A DNA stretch of 64,000 nt from an uncultured Brevinema sp. (GCA_947038195.1 CAMQVI010000002.1:45003-109002); one strand, 5' to 3'; positions 35,295 through 44,742 are shown, numbered from the stretch's first letter. The notes: a model not told the origin generated them from the letters alone. Numbers and translations: made by a program.

Positions 35295-36419
35295 ATGCAG
35301 TATCAAATTAACACAGAACGGCTCGTTCAAATTTTCATGGACATGGCAGCTATTTCTAGCCCTAGCTTTTATGAAAAACCAATAATGGATTACATTGAGG
35401 ATTATTTAAAAGGGAAAAAAGTAGAGCTAAAAAGAAATCCCTTTACTGACAAATCTAGAGGACTATCTACAGAAAATGTAATTATTCGTATGCCAGCCAC
35501 AGATCCTTCTAAAAAAGGACTCTTTTTTGATGCTCACGCCGACACAGTAAATCCTTGTGAAAAAGTAGTACCTATTAGAGATGGGAATATTATTAAATCA
35601 GATGGAACTAGTGTTCTTGGGGCTGATGATAAATGTGGTATTGCTAGTATGCTCATTGCAATAGACACTATATTAGAAAATGATATCCCTCACGGAGAAC
35701 TGGTCTTTATTGTTTCCTCAGCCGAGGAAGTGGGTCTTGTGGGTGCGGGTTATATTGTTGAAGAAGAGCTCGAAGGCTTAGATTATGGGATTATCCTTGA
35801 TGGAGGGGGGGCTGTTGGGAGGATTACTCGTAGCGCTCCTTTTCATTACACTTATGAGATTCAAGTTATAGGCAAGGCTTCCCACGCTGCTGTAGCTCCT
35901 GAAAAGGGGATCAACTCTATTAAGATTGCTGCAGAAGTCATTTGCGGATTACCCTCTGGGAGAATAGGCGATAATATTGTATGTAATGTGGGGACAATTA
36001 ATGGGGGCACAGGGCGTAATGTTGTTCCAGAATGTACTCGCATTGTTGGGGAAGTAAGGGCTATTGACGATAAAGACTGTCAACCTCTTATCCAACAAAT
36101 AAAAGACGCCGTAGCCCAACATAAAGATAAAGCGGTAGATATTAGTTTAGAATTAACAAAAAGTTACCCTGGTTATTCTTTTGATGAGTCATCAGCAATT
36201 ACCCAGTTTGTAGCTAAGGCTTTAGAAGATATTGGCATCAAGGCAGAGTATGAAGAATCTTGTGGAGGAACAAATGCCAATGTTTACACCACTAAAGGGA
36301 TATCTTGTACTGTCCTTAGTGTTGGGATGGAAGAAATCCATAGTGTGAATGAATTTATTAGAATTAAAGATTTAGAAGACACCACAAGACTTCTTCTTCA
36401 GCTTATACAAATAGCTTAA
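35295..36419 (+). CDS. M20-family peptidase, PepT/YqjE-like
   Basis: Zinc aminopeptidase, probably releasing N-terminal residues from small peptides. Start chosen at ATG 35295 (374 residues, MQYQINTERLVQIF) because GGGAG sits six bases upstream; the ATG-bearing frame upstream to 35208 lacks a binding site. Metal ligands: His-Asp in FFDAHADTVNP (about 85), GADDKCGIA (near 117), Glu-Glu in SSAEEVGLVGAGYI (near 150), GGGAVG, and the C-terminal HSVNEF. The dimerisation insert is present (165-275). Length and motifs match tripeptidase-like PepT2/YqjE rather than DapE or carboxypeptidase G. Confidence 0.88.
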   Translation: MQYQINTERLVQIFMDMAAISSPSFYEKPIMDYIEDYLKGKKVELKRNPFTDKSRGLSTENVIIRMPATDPSKKGLFFDAHADTVNPCEKVVPIRDGNIIKSDGTSVLGADDKCGIASMLIAIDTILENDIPHGELVFIVSSAEEVGLVGAGYIVEEELEGLDYGIILDGGGAVGRITRSAPFHYTYEIQVIGKASHAAVAPEKGINSIKIAAEVICGLPSGRIGDNIVCNVGTINGGTGRNVVPECTRIVGEVRAIDDKDCQPLIQQIKDAVAQHKDKAVDISLELTKSYPGYSFDESSAITQFVAKALEDIGIKAEYEESCGGTNANVYTTKGISCTVLSVGMEEIHSVNEFIRIKDLEDTTRLLLQLIQIA

Positions 36420-36423
36420 GATA

Positions 36424-36457
36424 AAAAGCTAGCTACTTAAACGTAGCTAGCTTTTTT
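36424..36457. terminator. Bidirectional terminator
   Basis: AAAAGCTAGCTAC / GTAGCTAGCTTTT with a six-base loop, T run on both strands. Between the M20 peptidase and the RDD gene. Confidence 0.9.
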
Positions 36458-37107
36458 TATTTATGTTCTTTTTCAGAAGCGATATCTGGTAACTGAGGGT
36501 TGTCCAACTTTTCTTCTTCATCTTCTTCGTCTTCTTCTTTGAACTCTTCCACGACAACAGTATGAGATAAAACATCATGTATTCTTTGTTTCAACATAGG
36601 ATTTACCACAATTAAAGCGGGGAACCCCCAAGCTATTTCTATTAATTTTAGCGCTGCTACACGGGAGATAATAGATAGAATAGTGGGTTTTAATCGAGAA
36701 GGAGAAATTACTCTTATTCTTAGAATCATTGCCCCGATTGTTTGCCCTGTATTTCCCCAAAATAAGCCATAGTATAAAGAGCTAATAATCTGAGAAATAA
36801 TAAAAATAGACTGAGAATATTTACTTTGAATAATGTAAGACCAATATACAAGGTTTTGTTCGAAAACACTTAGAGGCCCTAATTCTTGAAATTGTTCTAC
36901 CATGAAGGGGTTATCTTTCATTAGTTCAAAACCACCGACTGCCACAATGTTATCAAATAAGCGTATAAAATCATCCCCATAAATTCCTGCCACAAAAAAC
37001 ACTAGAATAATAAAGAGAATAAGACTATCTATCCCGTAGGATAAGAGTCTTTTCCACCAAGGGGCCAATTTTAAAGCTTTAATTTTCTTCTTTTTTTCTA
37101 ATGTCAA
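36457..37107 (-). CDS. RDD-family membrane protein
   Basis: 216 residues. The defining Arg-Asp-Asp pattern begins the first helix: APWWKRLLSYGIDSLILFIIL (about 15-35, split here by RL and D). Further hydrophobic segments are near 90-115 and 150-170. The C-terminal 30 residues are almost wholly acidic (EEFKEEDEEDEEE), an unusual cytoplasmic tail. RDD proteins are of mostly unknown function; some are transporters. Alone on the minus strand, divergent from the coiled-coil gene. Confidence 0.78.
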   Translation of the reverse strand: MTLEKKKKIKALKLAPWWKRLLSYGIDSLILFIILVFFVAGIYGDDFIRLFDNIVAVGGFELMKDNPFMVEQFQELGPLSVFEQNLVYWSYIIQSKYSQSIFIISQIISSLYYGLFWGNTGQTIGAMILRIRVISPSRLKPTILSIISRVAALKLIEIAWGFPALIVVNPMLKQRIHDVLSHTVVVEEFKEEDEEDEEEKLDNPQLPDIASEKEHK

Positions 37108-37259
37108 AAGAATCTCCTTTATAAATGTGAGTAGCTTTTAAATTATAATGAATTTATGGTAAAAAATCAATGTATTCTATGATAATGATTTGATATATTT
37201 TAATGAATATCTTATAATATAAATGTATAATATTATCTTTTAGGAAGTATGCACTCATT

Positions 37260-40232
37260 ATGATAGAAATTCTAGTTATTATCAGCATTTTAATCTTTTT
37301 TGCTATGCTTGTTTATTTTCGATACACCGATGCTCGTAATATAACTGTAAAACAATTGCAAGATTATTTAAAACAAGCAGAAAATCGTATAGAAACTATG
37401 CTTAGAGAAAAAGAAAGAACTTTCAACGATAAGATCATTCCTTCTGAAGTTGCGATAGAAAGAATGAATAGATTGGCGATGGCAATTCAGGAAAAATTAG
37501 ATCTTTTTGAAAAAAATGTACTCCAAGGAGAAGACCTTCATAGAGAGCTAGTGCAAGAAATTTCTCAAGTGCAACAAGATATTGGTGATTATCAACAAAT
37601 TCGTGGTGAGTTTCGTGATATTGAAGATAGGATAGGAAATATTCTTGATATGAAACGACAGGCCGAAGAGGGAACGACAGAGCTTAGAGAATTAAAGCAA
37701 AAAATTGATGATTTCACCCAAGATTATCAAACCCTTACAGGGGGCATTAAAGCTCAAAGTGAAAAAGAATTAGAAGGATTTTTTGAAAAAATGCAAAATG
37801 ACCTTTCTGATTATTTGTCAAAGGCAAAAGAGCAACTCTCCGAAAGAGATGAAGAGATCACAACACAAATTCAGGCATTAGAATCTGACTCAGGGTCTGT
37901 TCTAGAGCAAATAAGTGGATTCAAAGAATATACGCAAGAAAGTATAGAGAGTTTAAGATTGTCCAATCTAGAAGAATTTAACAGTGTTAAGGCTATTTCA
38001 GAGGCAAATATAGTTGAAATCTTTGATATGTGGAATAAATTAAAAGAACAAACCCAACAAGATAAAGATATTATTGAATCAAGTTATCAAGAACAAAGAG
38101 AATTTTTTGAAAACTCTGAGGCTAGAATAGCTCAAGATCTCACGCATTTCAGTACAAGTACCCAAGAACTAGCAGAATCTTTAAAAGCCACTTTAGAATT
38201 TAGTATTCAAGAAAAATCTCATGAACTAGACACTAAAATGTCGGAGATATCTTTAACTTTAGACCAACAAGGATTGGATACCCAAACTCGAATAGAGCAA
38301 GGGCTACAACAAAAAATCAATGATGTTAATGAGGATTTAGAACGTCTTCATTCTGCTTTCGTAGATCAAGAACAGTCTATAGAAGATAGAGTCAGGGTAC
38401 TAGGGGGGCGTGTTAGTGAGGGCTTAGCCTTAGGAGAGCAATCTTTCCTAGATAGTATTAAAGATATGCAAAGCACCCTAGAAAAAACAAATGAATTCTC
38501 TGAACAGATCCTTCAAAAATCTCAAGAAAAAATTGATGAAAGGGTACTAGAATTTGAACAAGGATTTAAAAATCAGATCCAAGAAAATCTAGGACGTATC
38601 GAAAAAACATTTATAGAAGCCAATCAAGAAAGAATTACTCAAAGTATTGGGGAGATTAGTAGTAGCTTAGAAAATGAATTTAATCAACGTTATACAGCTA
38701 AGATTGAAGAAGCTTTCAAAGATGTAGAAAAATTACAAGATTCTATAGAAGAAAAACACCAGTATATTGAAAATATAGAACAAAAATATCTGCAAATACA
38801 AGATACATTCAACCAAGAAAAAGAACAGATACTTTTAATGGTAAGTGAGCTAGAGCAGGATAGAGAAACTAGCCTCGCTAGTATTCAAGAAACAACATCA
38901 GAATATATAAATGAACTACTAGAATCCCTCACCGAATCTATAAAAGAGACTTTAGCTGAAGGGACTAATAAACTTACTCATGATCAAGAGTTATGGCAAG
39001 AGCTTTACAATAATATTATTCAAGAAGCTAGAAACGAATTCCAAACGATCAAACAGACTGTCGATAAAATGGAACATGCTGTTGCCAATGTGGGAGAAAC
39101 TTCCCTAGCTACTTTAAAAAGAGACGCAGACAGAGTCTTCCAAGATGCAAGCTTTAAAATCGATAATTTCAAAAATGATATCTCTGACTATCTAAGAGGG
39201 ACTAAAGAAGATTATCAAGAATATACAGACCAATCTAAGCTCGATATGAAGACGCTAAAAGAAGATTTATGGAATCAAGAAAAAGAATTACAAGTAGCTA
39301 TTCAAAAAGATTTAGATAGGTTAAACCAAAAATTAAAAGAAATAGAAAAACAATACCAAGGCTTTATAAAAAAATCTGAAAAATTAGACAAAACAGAAGA
39401 TCTTATGAGAAAAATGGGGCAACAATACCAAGAAATTACCGAGCTTAAAAAAGATATACAGAATCTAAACCAAAGTATGAAAAATGAAAGTACTCAAGGA
39501 ATAGAAACTATAAAACAACTACAAGACTTCAAATTGGAATTAGACGAAAAATCTGAAAAATTAAGCATAAACTCCTCAGAGGCAGATAGAATACAAGAGT
39601 TTCTGCATGCCACTATTAAAGAAGCTCAAGACACCTCCAATCTTTTTAAAGATATAAAAGTAGAAGAGCTAAGAGGTTTGTTATTACAAAACCTTGAAAC
39701 ATCTGATAAATTACAAGAATCTATTGCTAGCCTAGAGGGTAGAAAAGCAAGTATAGAAGAGATGATGCATACTATTGATAAATCAGAAAAAGACATTTCT
39801 CAGGTTTCTCTATCTTCTGATGAAATGATAAGAAAAATCGATGAAATGGGTAATTATGCTCAAGATATCCACACACAGTTGGGGCAATTACAAACAGATA
39901 TGAGAGATGTTGCAGGGGAACAATCTAAACTTCATAGAGCAGTTTCCTCCTTACATGAATTAGAGCTAATGATAGATCATATAGATGCTGAAAAACTTAC
40001 AGTGCAAAGAATGATGGACTGGATTGCAAAAGCTCAAAAAGACGTAGACCGTATAGGCTCCAAGGCCAATGTGCCTTCTTTCACGAGCATTCAAAACAAT
40101 CAAGTAGATGAATCTCAGGTTAAAAACATCTTGGGATTGTATGAGCAAGGGTGGAGCTTGAGTGATATAGCTACCAATTTAAATACCACTCAAGCCTATG
40201 TAGAATTGATTATAGATAGGTATAAAAAATAG
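37260..40232 (+). CDS. Giant membrane-anchored coiled-coil protein (SpiroCoCo-like) with C-terminal HTH-like tail
   Basis: 990 residues. One N-terminal helix (about 2-23, IEILVIISILIFFAMLVYF) is followed by roughly 900 residues of nearly unbroken Gln/Glu/Lys-rich coiled coil with few prolines. The last 40 residues, VKNILGLYEQGWSLSDIATN then TTQAYVELIIDRYKK, form a predicted helix-turn-helix. I recall a spirochaete family named SpiroCoCo with this make-up. The tail also resembles the end of DUF6115/SwrB proteins, where the HTH follows a membrane anchor and coiled coil. Function is unknown; a long cell-envelope or chromosome-tether rod is inference. AGGAAG precedes the ATG at 37260. Ten bases before serS, so probably co-transcribed. 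Confidence 0.8.
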   Translation: MIEILVIISILIFFAMLVYFRYTDARNITVKQLQDYLKQAENRIETMLREKERTFNDKIIPSEVAIERMNRLAMAIQEKLDLFEKNVLQGEDLHRELVQEISQVQQDIGDYQQIRGEFRDIEDRIGNILDMKRQAEEGTTELRELKQKIDDFTQDYQTLTGGIKAQSEKELEGFFEKMQNDLSDYLSKAKEQLSERDEEITTQIQALESDSGSVLEQISGFKEYTQESIESLRLSNLEEFNSVKAISEANIVEIFDMWNKLKEQTQQDKDIIESSYQEQREFFENSEARIAQDLTHFSTSTQELAESLKATLEFSIQEKSHELDTKMSEISLTLDQQGLDTQTRIEQGLQQKINDVNEDLERLHSAFVDQEQSIEDRVRVLGGRVSEGLALGEQSFLDSIKDMQSTLEKTNEFSEQILQKSQEKIDERVLEFEQGFKNQIQENLGRIEKTFIEANQERITQSIGEISSSLENEFNQRYTAKIEEAFKDVEKLQDSIEEKHQYIENIEQKYLQIQDTFNQEKEQILLMVSELEQDRETSLASIQETTSEYINELLESLTESIKETLAEGTNKLTHDQELWQELYNNIIQEARNEFQTIKQTVDKMEHAVANVGETSLATLKRDADRVFQDASFKIDNFKNDISDYLRGTKEDYQEYTDQSKLDMKTLKEDLWNQEKELQVAIQKDLDRLNQKLKEIEKQYQGFIKKSEKLDKTEDLMRKMGQQYQEITELKKDIQNLNQSMKNESTQGIETIKQLQDFKLELDEKSEKLSINSSEADRIQEFLHATIKEAQDTSNLFKDIKVEELRGLLLQNLETSDKLQESIASLEGRKASIEEMMHTIDKSEKDISQVSLSSDEMIRKIDEMGNYAQDIHTQLGQLQTDMRDVAGEQSKLHRAVSSLHELELMIDHIDAEKLTVQRMMDWIAKAQKDVDRIGSKANVPSFTSIQNNQVDESQVKNILGLYEQGWSLSDIATNLNTTQAYVELIIDRYKK

Positions 40233-40241
40233 GAGAGATAC

Positions 40242-41519
40242 ATGTTAGATATCAATCGTTTAGCAACAGAAACAGAAAAAATAAAAAATCTACTAAAATA
40301 TCGTGGCGAAGTTTCTCAAATTGATAAAGCATTAACAGTGAATGCTGAAAGAAAGCAAATCCAAACAAAAGGCGATGAAATTCGTAATAAGCGTAATGAA
40401 TTATCTAAAGAAATCGGAATAGCAAAAGCTAGTGGGGATCAAACTAAATTAACCCAATCTCTTCATGAAGCAGAGCTTCATAAAGGAGAAATGGCGGCTT
40501 TTGAAGAATCTCAAAACCTTGCGGAAAAACGGTTAAAAGCTATTTTAGAAAGAATCCCTAATATCCCTATGGACGATGTGCCAGAGGGAGAAGATGAATC
40601 CACCAATAAAGAAATTAAAAAATTCAGTATCCCTAGGTCATTTGATTTTGAACCTTTATCTCATATAGAGCTTTTAACTAATCTTAACATGTGGGAGCCA
40701 GAAAGAGCTACAAAAATTTCTGGAAGAGGGTTCCCTGTTCTTAGAAATGTAGGAGCACGTTTAGAGCTTGCCTTAATCAATTTCATGTTAGATCATAATA
40801 TAGATCATGGAGCAGAACAAATATGGCTTCCTTTTGCTATTGCAGACCATTCTCTCTACGGGACAGGGCAATTACCTAAATTTGAAGAAGATCTTTTTAA
40901 AATTGCCGATTCTAATCTCTACCTCAATCCCACTGCAGAAATTGCACTCACTAATATGTATAGAGAGGAAATCGTTGAATCAAGCATTCTTCCTAGCCGT
41001 TTTACAGCTTATTCCCCTTCCTTTAGAAAAGAAGCAGGGACTTATGGTAAAGATACGAAGGGGCTTATCCGTGTCCACCAATTCAACAAAGTAGAATTAG
41101 TTACCATTTGTAAGCCAGAAGAATCCGAAGCAGAGCACCAAAGAATGTTAGAAACATCAGAAGCTATTCTCCAAATATTAGAGCTTCCCTATAGAGTGGT
41201 TACCTTATCTCAAGGGGATATGGGCTTTTCTGCTGCTAAGACTTATGATATAGAAGTGTGGCTCCCATCTTTTGATAATTATAGAGAAATAGCATCGATT
41301 TCAAATTGTCTTGATTTTCAGGCTCGCCGTGCCGATATAAGATATAAGCCAGAAGGTTCTAAAAAAACAGAGTTTGTTCATACACTAAATGGATCCTCTT
41401 TAGCTGTAGGGCGAACTTTAGTAGCCATTGTTGAAAATTACCAGCAAGAAGATGGCTCTATAAAAGTCCCAGTAGCTCTTCAACCGTATCTGAAAATGGA
41501 GAAAATAAGTCTTAAATAA
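40242..41519 (+). CDS. serS: Seryl-tRNA synthetase
   Basis: Class II synthetase. 425 residues. The N-terminal antiparallel coiled coil that binds tRNA-Ser is about 1-105. Motif 2 is FRKEAGTYGKDTKGLIRVHQ (about 263-282) and motif 3 NGSSLAVGRTLVAIVENYQ (about 384-402). Co-transcribed with the coiled-coil gene. Confidence 0.96.
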   Translation: MLDINRLATETEKIKNLLKYRGEVSQIDKALTVNAERKQIQTKGDEIRNKRNELSKEIGIAKASGDQTKLTQSLHEAELHKGEMAAFEESQNLAEKRLKAILERIPNIPMDDVPEGEDESTNKEIKKFSIPRSFDFEPLSHIELLTNLNMWEPERATKISGRGFPVLRNVGARLELALINFMLDHNIDHGAEQIWLPFAIADHSLYGTGQLPKFEEDLFKIADSNLYLNPTAEIALTNMYREEIVESSILPSRFTAYSPSFRKEAGTYGKDTKGLIRVHQFNKVELVTICKPEESEAEHQRMLETSEAILQILELPYRVVTLSQGDMGFSAAKTYDIEVWLPSFDNYREIASISNCLDFQARRADIRYKPEGSKKTEFVHTLNGSSLAVGRTLVAIVENYQQEDGSIKVPVALQPYLKMEKISLK

Positions 41520-41537
41520 TATAAATATTTTTTTTAT

Positions 41538-41567
41538 TTGACAAGATGATACTTTTTTTATTACAAT
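41538..41567 (+). promoter_or_regulatory. Sigma-70 type promoter
   Basis: TTGACA, 18-base spacer, TACAAT, about 48 bases before the secreted protein gene at 41615. Confidence 0.65.
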
Positions 41568-41614
41568 ATAGTTAATTATGTAACAAATAGTGTATGAAAT
41601 ATATTGAGGTTTTT

Positions 41615-42403
41615 ATGAAATATTATCTTTTATTGTTATTCTTTGTTCCTAATATTTTTTTTGCACAAACAGAAGAAACTCCTTTTTCTGTACTCACTAA
41701 TTCTGTTGGTATTCCAGCCCCTCCTAGTGCGCAAAGTTTACCTGTTTTAGAGGTAATTTCTTCTATTATTACTCCTAGTAATACTATTGAGGATATTAAA
41801 AAAGAATTTCCTGCTACCCCTCCCTATACAGGGAGCACCCCTCTCTATCCTCCAGATGATTCTTTAGGGGCATGGTGGAGATTTTATACCCAATCTTCAG
41901 GAATTTTTAATATTCCCGCTGTTGGGGAAGAGATTTTGTATATAGATAAAGATAGCTCGGCTTATTGGCTTCAAAATATCAAAACTGAAGAGACCTTGAA
42001 ATCCAGTTCTAAAAGAAAACTATATATAACGTATTTTGATTTGTTTGATAATACCTTATTAGTATTTCATTATACGAATCAAAACCCTCAAGATCAGGAA
42101 ATTAGAGATAAACAAGGTTTTTTTATCCGTGTTTCACCAAGTAAAGAATATATGCAAATGTCTACAAGCCCTAATTTTGAATTAGAAAAAAGTATATATT
42201 GGCGTCGATTTCCCAACCAAACATTAATCACCCCTTCTGCCCAAAAAGATACTAAGACAGTTGTCAATACTAACACGAACACTGCTGTTACCCCTGAAAA
42301 TATGGATACCCAAGATAGAAAAGAAGCCGAATACATTGATACTACAGATATGGAAGATGCAGAATATATAGACACTACAGATACGGAATATATGGAAGAA
42401 TAA
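41615..42403 (+). CDS. Secreted protein of a local paralogous family, repeat tail
   Basis: Not recognised by name. Start chosen at ATG 41615 (262 residues) because GAGG lies five bases upstream; ATG at 41594 has none. N-terminal signal peptide MKYYLLLLFFVPNIFFAQ with a type I site after Ala-Gln. The middle domain begins LGAWWRFYTQSSG and contains RDKQGFFIRVSPSKEY and SPNFELEKSIYWRR; both segments recur in the proteins at 42437 and 46257. The C-terminus has two 11-residue repeats (EYIDTTDMEDA, EYIDTTDTEYM), encoded by a 33-bp DNA duplication at 42329-42394. Likely periplasmic or surface. Confidence 0.72.
   Translation: MKYYLLLLFFVPNIFFAQTEETPFSVLTNSVGIPAPPSAQSLPVLEVISSIITPSNTIEDIKKEFPATPPYTGSTPLYPPDDSLGAWWRFYTQSSGIFNIPAVGEEILYIDKDSSAYWLQNIKTEETLKSSSKRKLYITYFDLFDNTLLVFHYTNQNPQDQEIRDKQGFFIRVSPSKEYMQMSTSPNFELEKSIYWRRFPNQTLITPSAQKDTKTVVNTNTNTAVTPENMDTQDRKEAEYIDTTDMEDAEYIDTTDTEYMEE
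42329..42394 (+). repeat. 33-bp tandem duplication in coding sequence
   Basis: Two units, 42329-42361 and 42362-42394, start GAATACATTGATACTACAGA and GAATATATAGACACTACAGA. Encodes the acidic 11-residue repeat at the end of the secreted protein. Confidence 0.75.
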
Positions 42404-42436
42404 AAATCTTATACACTCTTAATAAAAGGAAAGCCT

Positions 42437-42865
42437 ATGAAAAAATTACTACTTTTTACTACCCTTATCTTAAATCCTCATGCTCTATTTGCTCAGGTAC
42501 AAGTGACTCATGGGGCTCTTATAGGAGTATGGTCTTATTTTTATATAGGGGCAGATTTTTTTGCAAAAGATATGATGCTAGCCACAGAACAGCGTCTTAT
42601 TTTTCAAGATGGACAAAATGTTGTTTTAGAGATCCTTGCTAAAGAAAAAGAATACAATCAAGATACAAGTTATAAGTTAAAATACTCTCTTTCTTTAAAA
42701 GATAATGTTCCTTACATTACTCTTTTTTCTACGGAAAGTAAAGAAGTTTTAGGGGCTTATATGAGAATGCCTTTAGGAGATTCCTTAGAAATGGCAGCAG
42801 ACCCTAATTTCAAGACAAAAAAACAGCTCTACCAACGTAAAAGTCCTCAAATCACAGGTAAATAA
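42437..42865 (+). CDS. Small secreted protein, paralogue of the preceding gene
   Basis: 142 residues. Signal peptide KKLLLFTTLILNPHALFAQ (about 2-20). The mature domain begins with GALIGVWSYFYIGADFF (compare LGAWWRFYTQSSG in the gene before and LEGTWARKWYEK at 46257). It ends DPNFKTKKQLYQRK, which matches SPNFELEKSIYWRR. The G-x-W start with a beta-rich body is lipocalin-like, but there is no clear family. AAAGGAAA lies before the ATG; 33 bases after the previous stop, so co-transcribed. Followed by a terminator. Confidence 0.7.
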   Translation: MKKLLLFTTLILNPHALFAQVQVTHGALIGVWSYFYIGADFFAKDMMLATEQRLIFQDGQNVVLEILAKEKEYNQDTSYKLKYSLSLKDNVPYITLFSTESKEVLGAYMRMPLGDSLEMAADPNFKTKKQLYQRKSPQITGK

Positions 42866-42879
42866 GTAATTCTTATTTT

Positions 42880-42909
42880 AAAAAAGCACCTTAATTAAGG
42901 TGCTTTTTT
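42880..42909 (+). terminator. Rho-independent terminator
   Basis: AAAAAAGCACCTTAA / TTAAGGTGCTTTTTT, perfect 15-base palindrome arms, T run. Ends the two-gene secreted-protein operon. Confidence 0.88.
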
Positions 42910-43034
42910 GTTGAGATAATTATAATGACAGTGTAGTATAAAATATACTTTTATTCCTAGTTAACTCAAGGGACTAGATAGACTAAGTGTTTATCTTAAT
43001 AATTTTGATTCATAGGATGATACTTTAGATATGT

Positions 43035-43058
43035 ATAATAATAATAATAATAATAATA
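43035..43058. repeat. (ATA)8 microsatellite
   Basis: Eight uninterrupted ATA units 55 bases before the start of the small gene at 43114. A possible slippage site, but outside coding sequence. Confidence 0.85.
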
Positions 43059-43113
43059 TATTGTGATAAAGTTCCGAGAAGATATTATAATACAAAATCA
43101 AATAAGGGTGAAT

Positions 43114-43374
43114 ATGCAATCTTTTGAATATACAGAAATTAACAAATATGATTTGGCTATAGTCGTTATTAATGTTCTTTATATAGTGCTCCAAGATTCA
43201 GCAAGAGCTAAAAAATCTTTAAGTGAATACCAACGTCTTTTCCCTAATAAGGAGATAATCTTAAGGGCTGAAAGCTTTAGTATGATAAAATTTTATGGAA
43301 ACGCAGACACGACAATCCTTGTTAGAAAAACACTTCCTAATCCTGTAAAATGGACAGTTTTCAGAATTTCTTAA
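43114..43374 (+). CDS. Uncharacterised small protein
   Basis: Not recognised. Start chosen at ATG 43114 (86 residues, MQSFEYTEINKYDLAIVVIN) because AAGGGTGA lies just upstream; an upstream start at 43063 would begin inside the AT-rich leader. A short hydrophobic run (about 13-22) is too weak for a membrane helix. LVRKTLPNPVKWTVFRIS is the C-terminus. Alone between two transcription units and oddly close to the ATA repeat. A real gene is likely but not certain. Confidence 0.5.
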   Translation: MQSFEYTEINKYDLAIVVINVLYIVLQDSARAKKSLSEYQRLFPNKEIILRAESFSMIKFYGNADTTILVRKTLPNPVKWTVFRIS

Positions 43375-43492
43375 ACTCTTTTTGTTCTAATATGCTTTGT
43401 AGGATGAAAATGCCATAAGAGGGCACCATAGGCAATGTTTTAACAACTTTTCACTATTATTAATATATAACAAATCTATTTTACACAATATA

Positions 43493-44560
43493 TTACCGAA
43501 CAAATATGACTTCATAACCATTAAGAAGAAGCAAATCAGGTCTATATTCAAAGTGCATCGTATCATAAAAATTCCACTTCCCACCCCAAACAAAACCATG
43601 TTTTTCAAAGATTTCAACCACTGTCAGTGGGGGATTCCACCGAACAGAAATAGGTTCTCTAATCCAGTCGATTTTTTGATTTTGTCTCCACAGCCAATAA
43701 ACAGCGTCTGTAGACCCTTCTTTAAGGACGTCTACAGCAATACCGTAAGAATGTAAGCTGCGACCTTTGGAGTTAGCGATATTACGCCAAAAGAAAGAAT
43801 ATACAGTGTCTCCCTCTCTAAGGAATTGGACGACCTCTGGGTGGGTATTGGTGAGTTTGTAAATTTCTTCTTGCACTTTCATCAAGGGCTTATATGAAAA
43901 TTGGTGAACAAGTACTTGCTTACCAAGAAATCTGGCTTTGATAATTTGGGTATTAGTATCAGAAAGACTTTTCATTCCATATAAGGCTTCATTAAAACCA
44001 GGGTAGGTAGATTTTTTTCTTTTCCTGTAATTTTTTGACCCCTGTTTTTTCATCAACTGGATTTCTTTTTTTGTTCTTTGTAGGGGATCAGGGATAGATT
44101 TGGCGTAATCATAGAAAGTATTAGAGCTATATTTTTTCCAGTGATCCCTTTCCTCTTCAGGAAGAAAACGCCCTTGTACATTGTAAAATATTTTATCTCG
44201 AACACGAATAGCAAGATCTGGGTGGTAAGGATTGTCTACTTTTTTAACCTTAGTAACTACATCAGGATAAGAGATTAATAAAGAACGGAAGATATTAGGG
44301 ATAGAAAAATCTCCATCTTCTACAGATTTTCCCTCGGGTTCTTCTTCATTTATTTCATTGGTAAGAGGTATTTTTATCGTAGTGGGAATAGTGATTTCTT
44401 CGACACTGGGAACTTCCTCCACCAAAGGTGTCTCATTTTTTAAGAGAGAGATATTAGAGTCTATATTAATATTATCTAAATTCTCTTCGAAGAGATTCGA
44501 ATCTTTGGATTGTGTGAAGGTAAAGCTGAAAAAGAAAAATATTAGTATTAAAATTTTCAA
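43493..44560 (-). CDS. Secreted M15-family peptidoglycan peptidase (VanY/D-Ala-D-Ala type)
   Basis: Probable periplasmic metallopeptidase acting on D-Ala-D-Ala or cross-bridges. 355 residues with a signal peptide (about 1-18, ILILIFFFFSFTFTQ). The zinc site is recognisable: SLHSYGIAVDVLKEG (His...Asp, near 268) and FYDTMHFEYRPD (His, near 337), with WGGKWNF just before, the M15C pattern. The 90 residues after the signal are Glu/Thr-rich and probably unstructured. Monocistronic, minus strand, divergent from the GntR gene. Confidence 0.85.
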   Translation of the reverse strand: MKILILIFFFFSFTFTQSKDSNLFEENLDNINIDSNISLLKNETPLVEEVPSVEEITIPTTIKIPLTNEINEEEPEGKSVEDGDFSIPNIFRSLLISYPDVVTKVKKVDNPYHPDLAIRVRDKIFYNVQGRFLPEEERDHWKKYSSNTFYDYAKSIPDPLQRTKKEIQLMKKQGSKNYRKRKKSTYPGFNEALYGMKSLSDTNTQIIKARFLGKQVLVHQFSYKPLMKVQEEIYKLTNTHPEVVQFLREGDTVYSFFWRNIANSKGRSLHSYGIAVDVLKEGSTDAVYWLWRQNQKIDWIREPISVRWNPPLTVVEIFEKHGFVWGGKWNFYDTMHFEYRPDLLLLNGYEVIFVR

Positions 44561-44713
44561 AAAAATCTCCTAATTTATAAGTCTTATCTATATAAAAAGT
44601 CATTATATTATAGTGTTTGAGAATAAAAAAATCAACTATTTTTGATATAACCATATTATAGAATAGCATACCTTTTTCTGAAGGAAATTATTGTATTTTT
44701 ATATACTTTTAGG

Positions 44714-44742
44714 GTAAGATATGTTATACTAAAATATCTTAC
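44714..44742. promoter_or_regulatory. Probable operator of the GntR regulator
   Basis: Perfect 9-bp inverted repeat GTAAGATAT ... ATATCTTAC with an 11-base spacer that contains TATACT, a likely -10 box. Lies 21 bases before the regulator's start, the position expected for autorepression. Confidence 0.65.

Noticed and set aside
42991-43194. 67-codon minus-strand frame
   Set aside because: Runs through the ATA repeat giving poly-Leu; a low-complexity artefact.
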